From: an uncultured Pirellulaceae bacterium
GTDB taxonomy: Bacteria > Planctomycetota > Planctomycetia > Pirellulales > Pirellulaceae
Assembly: GCA_937928215.1 (NCBI GenBank)
Contig: CALFWL010000138.1
Span: 1 to 57,234 of the forward strand
Length of the DNA stretch: 57,234 nucleotides
Direction: 5' to 3'
Below, piece by piece: positions 53,729-57,234 of this stretch (its first letter is position 1; the number at the start of each line of letters is the position of its first letter). The notes below the pieces were generated by a model, which did no database searches, was not told the origin of the DNA, and saw only the letters and a program-made list of their open reading frames with translations. A program made the translations under genes and the position numbers.

Positions 53729-54382
53729 TCACTTCGAGTCACCACCAAGCAACGCCTCAATCAAACGGGTTAGCTTCTGGTTGGCAGGCGCCACTCGAGC
53801 CCCATAGCGACCAACCACTTTGCCATCACCGTTGACTAGAAATTTTTCGAAGTTCCATGACACGTCACCGGCTGATTTGGGCGACGATTCCTGTTGAGTC
53901 AGGTACTTGTACAAGTCGCATTGTTGATCGCCTTTAACATCAACCTTCGCAAACATGTCAAAACTCACCCCGTAATTCTTCTGGCAAAATTCACGAATCG
54001 CTGCTTCGTCGCCCGGTTCTTGCTTGCGAAACTGATTGCAAGGAAAACCGATGACGTTCAAGCCTTGATCGGCATACTTCTCGTGCAGTTTCTGCAAGTC
54101 CTTGTATTGAGAAGTGAACCCACATTTGCTGGCCGTATTGACGATCAACAACGTCTTCCCTTGGTATTTTGCCAAACTCAAGTCTTCGCCATCAAGCGAT
54201 CTCATCGTGAAGCTCAGCGGATATTGATCATCTTTCAACGGGGACTCCTTTTTCTGAGATTGGCTTTCCGCTGTTACCTCGTCAGTGACGGGCTGAGCTA
54301 GGCAGACCGTTCCACCCAGCTGAAGCATCGCGCTTACCGAAAACACGACCAACACAGAAAAACTACGTACATTATCGAACAT
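53729..54382 (-). CDS. Exported glutathione peroxidase (thiol peroxidase)
   Basis: 217 residues. Residues 1-29 are a signal peptide (MFDNVRSFSVLVVFSVSAML...), so it acts in the periplasm or outside. The GPx fold is clear: peroxidatic Cys in VNTASKCGFTSQY (C87), GFPCNQF (Cys and Gln), and the Trp-Asn pair in SWNFEKFLV (W176, N177). A further Cys (C133 in EFCQKNYG) is in the position of the resolving Cys of Cys-type enzymes. Thioredoxin rather than glutathione is the usual donor for this type. It converges with the ligase-like gene. Confidence 0.93.
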   Translation of the reverse strand: MFDNVRSFSVLVVFSVSAMLQLGGTVCLAQPVTDEVTAESQSQKKESPLKDDQYPLSFTMRSLDGEDLSLAKYQGKTLLIVNTASKCGFTSQYKDLQKLHEKYADQGLNVIGFPCNQFRKQEPGDEAAIREFCQKNYGVSFDMFAKVDVKGDQQCDLYKYLTQQESSPKSAGDVSWNFEKFLVNGDGKVVGRYGARVAPANQKLTRLIEALLGGDSK

Positions 54383-54450
54383 TGGTCTGCTCCCAAGATT
54401 ACGAACCGCGATTTACTGTTCAGAAATTGCCCAACAATATGCTACCGAAC

Positions 54451-55869
54451 TCAGCTTGAACACGCCGAAGCGATCCGAGTTGCGGCGGCGATACCTGAAC
54501 GAATGCAAATCGGTATCCCGACACCTCGATAGGCGTTTCCGGCCAGCGTTAACGTTGGAAACCGATCCAAAGTTTTTTCAATCGAGTCAACCCGGTCCAG
54601 ATGTCCCACGTGATACTGAGGCATCGCATTCCTCCAACGAAAAACGAAGTCGACCTCCGGCAGGCCATCGAGTCCAACTAACTTGCTTAATTCATTCATC
54701 GCCAGATCAACCAACTGTCTGTCGGACAAGTCCACTAACTCTCCCTGCATGGCTCCTCCGATAAAGCAGCGAACCAGCATTTTGTTTTCGGGTGCTCGCC
54801 CGGGAAATTTATTGCTGGCAAAACTGGCTGCAATCAACCTGCGCCCCAAAATTGCTGGCACCACGATGCCGTAGCCATCGAATGTCCTACGGAATTGACT
54901 TCGATCAAATCCCATCGTGACCACCGCACAACTGGCGGAACGGATCGCGATCAGGTCACGGGACAAAGTCTGGGAAACCGACGCAAGCATCTCAGCAGCT
55001 CGAGAAACCGGGCTGGCGATGACCACCGCGTCTGCTTTCAGCCGCTCCAGCGCCGGTTGGCTCGAATGAATCGCCCAACCTTGATTCGGCTGCGGCTCGA
55101 TGGTGCTGACCGGCCAATTGAAACGAACGTCGACTCCATCCATCGAATCCAAAAGCCAATGCACAAGGGAACTCATTCCGTCGCGCGGTGCACGGAACAG
55201 ATCGTATCGAGCGCCGCTGGCGGACCGGTCGGCAGAGGAGGCTTGGGACGCGAACGCAGCCTTGATCAGACTTCCGTGAGTGCGTTCCATATCAACGAAA
55301 CGCCGCATCGTTGCATTCATGCTCAAGCGACGCGGATCGGCGGTATAGATGCCGCTGACCAGCGGTTGCACCAGTCGTTCGAATGCCTGCTGACCGAAAC
55401 GTCGTACGACAAATGATTGAAAATCTTCATCCGCATGATCAGAAGACGGGGGAACGTTAACCTCATCGAGCAACCGCTTGATCCCGCCATCGTCCAGAAT
55501 GTTCGTCGTCTGGATTGCGTCCAAATCCGCTGGCAGCATGAGTGAAAACCCGCGTGGCACCGGCTCGATCGATTGCTCCGTCGCAATCCACGCACGTTGA
55601 TCCACCGGAGTCGTGGTCAGCAGATCGGCTTCGTGTCCCAACGCGCGACAAAGCGACAACGCATCATCAGGCTCGGTCGTGAACATGTCGGCGGCTTGGT
55701 CGATCAAGTATCCTGAGGCAGAATGCGTTTGCAAAATTCCGCCAGCGCGATCAGACGCTTCGACAACGATGACGTTGGCCGAGGGCACCAGAGTTCGCAG
55801 CTTCCACGCAGCCGAGAGTCCCGCGATGCCTCCCCCGATGACAACGATTTTTTTACCTGAGCAATCCAT
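54451..55869 (-). CDS. hemG: Protoporphyrinogen oxidase (oxygen-dependent, HemG/HemY type)
   Basis: 472 residues. FAD enzyme oxidising protoporphyrinogen IX in haem synthesis. The Rossmann motif is VVIGGGIAGLSAAWKL (about 9-24) with the partner Glu in VVEASDRAGG. LVQPLVSGIYTADPRRLSMNA is a family block, and the C-terminal FAD patch is LAGNAYRGVGIPICIRSG. The ATG at 55869 fits the Rossmann start; the frame is open to 56076 but that would overlap the upstream divergent promoter. No other haem gene is nearby. Confidence 0.92.
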   Translation of the reverse strand: MDCSGKKIVVIGGGIAGLSAAWKLRTLVPSANVIVVEASDRAGGILQTHSASGYLIDQAADMFTTEPDDALSLCRALGHEADLLTTTPVDQRAWIATEQSIEPVPRGFSLMLPADLDAIQTTNILDDGGIKRLLDEVNVPPSSDHADEDFQSFVVRRFGQQAFERLVQPLVSGIYTADPRRLSMNATMRRFVDMERTHGSLIKAAFASQASSADRSASGARYDLFRAPRDGMSSLVHWLLDSMDGVDVRFNWPVSTIEPQPNQGWAIHSSQPALERLKADAVVIASPVSRAAEMLASVSQTLSRDLIAIRSASCAVVTMGFDRSQFRRTFDGYGIVVPAILGRRLIAASFASNKFPGRAPENKMLVRCFIGGAMQGELVDLSDRQLVDLAMNELSKLVGLDGLPEVDFVFRWRNAMPQYHVGHLDRVDSIEKTLDRFPTLTLAGNAYRGVGIPICIRSGIAAATRIASACSS

Positions 55870-56077
55870 AGCTCGATTGTAGAGATGCCCGACGGCAGCC
55901 GGTATACCCTGCGCACGGCGGCCTAAGCACTTGCAAATGGACCGGGTACCGAATGAAACAGATTCCTTACCAATTTCACCGGACCCGCATAAAATCGGTA
56001 AGAAATGATTTTCACTTGGTACCTTATGGGTTCGAAATTCCCGGACTTTGTCACTTACGTAAATCCGCTCCGACACT

Positions 56078-56452
56078 ATGGCTGAGATTCTGCTGGTGGA
56101 AGATCATAACGACATTCGCGCCGTCCTGCAGCTCGCGCTCGAGACTCGCGGCCATCGGGTTCGCGCCTACGCCGACGGGGAATCAGCCCTACGAGCAATC
56201 GAATCGTGGTGGCCAGATGTCGCCATCTTGGATTCCGGGCTCCCCGGCATGTCGGGACTCGAGGTCGGTCAAGCCATTGTCGAACGAACGGGAGAACGAG
56301 AACGCGTGTTCATGGCCCTCTTCACAGGTTCCGATACTCATGAGCTCCGGCAATGTTCGCGTGAGGCGGGCTTCGTCTTGTTCGTCTGCAAACCGATCTC
56401 GGTCAATGACTTCTGCAACCAAGTCGACCAACTCAGCAGTGAAAGCCATTGA
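56078..56452 (+). CDS. Single-domain response regulator (CheY-like)
   Basis: 124 residues, a complete receiver domain and nothing else. Acidic pocket in LLVEDHND, phosphorylated Asp D52 in VAILDSGLPG, Thr83 in LFTGSD and Lys105 in VCKP: all residues needed are present. Its stop codon overlaps the start of the next gene (TGATG at 56450-56454), so the two are translated together. No histidine kinase is in the window; the partner must lie elsewhere. Confidence 0.92.
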   Translation: MAEILLVEDHNDIRAVLQLALETRGHRVRAYADGESALRAIESWWPDVAILDSGLPGMSGLEVGQAIVERTGERERVFMALFTGSDTHELRQCSREAGFVLFVCKPISVNDFCNQVDQLSSESH

Positions 56453-57015
56453 TGAACGCCCCAACCAACGACCGACCGGGAATCACGCTTGCCGTCTTTC
56501 AAGAGACCGGCCAATTGCTTTATTCGAAGCCGGTCGAAACGGATGACAAGCAGCTGTCGCACCAACTGGTTGAACAACTCTCTGATCGTCTGAAGCACTT
56601 GTCCGGTGATCTGGAACTGCCTCTGGAAGGCCGTCTGCCTTGGGCCGAAAGTGAAGTCGCGTTCCGCATCTCCTCAGACCTGCAAAGCAGTTTCACCTTC
56701 TATTACCTAGGAACCGAGGTCATCGGAATTTCGTTGACACTTCTCGGCGCAGAGCCGGATCCGGAAGCCGAAATGATCGATTCCATTCGTCTGCTGTTGC
56801 TGGACCACGAGGATCGTGAAGAATTGGATGATGAACAGATCGAGCTGATCTTAGCAATCGACCAATTTGAGTTTCACTCGTTCACACAGCGACCGATTCA
56901 TTTTTTTGTGCCGCTGAAGCCTCAATCAGCGGAATCGCATTGGCAGGAAACCCAAGACGCATTGATCCATGCGAGTTTGCATTTGGCGATGGCTCTGTAC
57001 CAGCCAGAAGATTAG
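56452..57015 (+). CDS. Hypothetical protein coupled to a response regulator
   Basis: 187 residues, no family recognised. It is acidic, lacks a signal peptide and membrane segments, and has an alternating hydrophobic pattern in the second half (EVIGISLTLLGAEPDPEAEM, QIELILAIDQFEFHSF). The ATG at 56452 overlaps the preceding stop codon. An output partner or effector of the receiver is one guess, based on the coupling only. Confidence 0.75.
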   Translation: MNAPTNDRPGITLAVFQETGQLLYSKPVETDDKQLSHQLVEQLSDRLKHLSGDLELPLEGRLPWAESEVAFRISSDLQSSFTFYYLGTEVIGISLTLLGAEPDPEAEMIDSIRLLLLDHEDREELDDEQIELILAIDQFEFHSFTQRPIHFFVPLKPQSAESHWQETQDALIHASLHLAMALYQPED

Positions 57016-57079
57016 GCAAGACACCTAGTCCGTCGACCACGGCCGATCGGTGATGGAATCGGCCACTCGACCAAGCCAC

Positions 57080-57234
57080 TCAGCTTCCGGAGTCACTCAT
57101 TTTTGCCAACTCGGTGTTGGTTCGCTCAAACGTGCTGTTGGTTCCCTCGCCCAGTACTCGAATGGTCTGAAACATGGCGATTATCAGCAACGCCAGCATG
57201 ACCGCGTATTCGACGGCGGTTGGCCCTGATTCAT
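57080..57234 (-). CDS. Flp-type pilin, partial (cut by the window end)
   Basis: The last 50 residues of a Flp/Fap pilin on the minus strand: ESGPTAVEYAVMLALLIIAM begins at the window edge, followed by FQTIRVLGEGTNSTFERTNT and a stop at 57080-57082. The EYAVMLALxII block with Glu before Tyr is the hallmark of type IVb Flp pilins, processed by TadV and assembled by a Tad system. N-terminus is outside. No Tad assembly gene is in the window. Confidence 0.82.
   Translation of the reverse strand, partial: ESGPTAVEYAVMLALLIIAMFQTIRVLGEGTNSTFERTNTELAKMSDSGS

Overview
This window looks like a chromosomal segment of a Pirellulaceae-type planctomycete (Rhodopirellula-like). The signs are two PEP-CTERM-tailed exported proteins, an ECF sigma factor operon-linked to a Ser/Thr kinase with zinc-finger and PAS parts, a sulfotransferase in a polysaccharide locus, a Flp-type pilin fragment, weak or absent Shine-Dalgarno sites, and several gene-poor gaps. 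The genus is an inference; no rRNA gene is present.

Layout. 1-211 is the leader-distal end of a type I-C-like CRISPR array without cas genes. 212-1742 is a gene desert. 1743-5467 holds two PEP-CTERM protein genes on the minus strand with a broken IS4-family and a broken IS5-like transposase gene between them. 5468-6687 has no convincing gene. 6688-17032 is mostly housekeeping: typA/bipA, an ammonium transporter, a nucleotidyltransferase-fold protein, a DEDD exonuclease, a PepT-like peptidase, gamma-glutamyltransferase, csrA, and a TetR regulator. The TetR gene has a perfect 25-bp operator at its start and probably heads an efflux operon (membrane fusion protein, RND pump) followed by a 1282-residue AsmA-like protein. 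25843-29074 is a regulatory island: ECF sigma factor and kinase, divergent from a LuxR-type regulator whose receiver domain lacks its phosphorylation site. A metallo-beta-lactamase-fold hydrolase follows.

30514-33340 is a nested transposon. A complete IS21-family element (30681-33256, 5-bp target duplication ACGGT) sits inside a fragment of another transposase gene. 33391-48728 is a long minus-strand polysaccharide locus. It contains a set matching the PglF-PglE-PglD-PglC route to undecaprenyl-diphospho-N,N'-diacetylbacillosamine. It also has a GT4 glycosyltransferase, Wzx flippase, Wzy-like polymerase, Wzc-like tyrosine kinase, WecB epimerase, and tailoring genes (sulfotransferase, APH-fold phosphotransferase, methyltransferase). 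Just upstream, 49158-50792 carries two paralogous small exported proteins that share an unusual C-terminal tail (hydrophobic segment, then PASPAE). 51032-53695 is an O-antigen-ligase-like protein with TPR-like repeats.

The right end holds an exported glutathione peroxidase, protoporphyrinogen oxidase, a single-domain response regulator coupled to an unknown protein, and a Flp pilin fragment cut by the window edge.

The least explained items are the PASPAE-tailed pair, a three-copy intergenic repeat with fixed internal spacing, and a 20-bp perfect hairpin that buries the istA ribosome binding site. No wholly new multi-gene system is demonstrated here.
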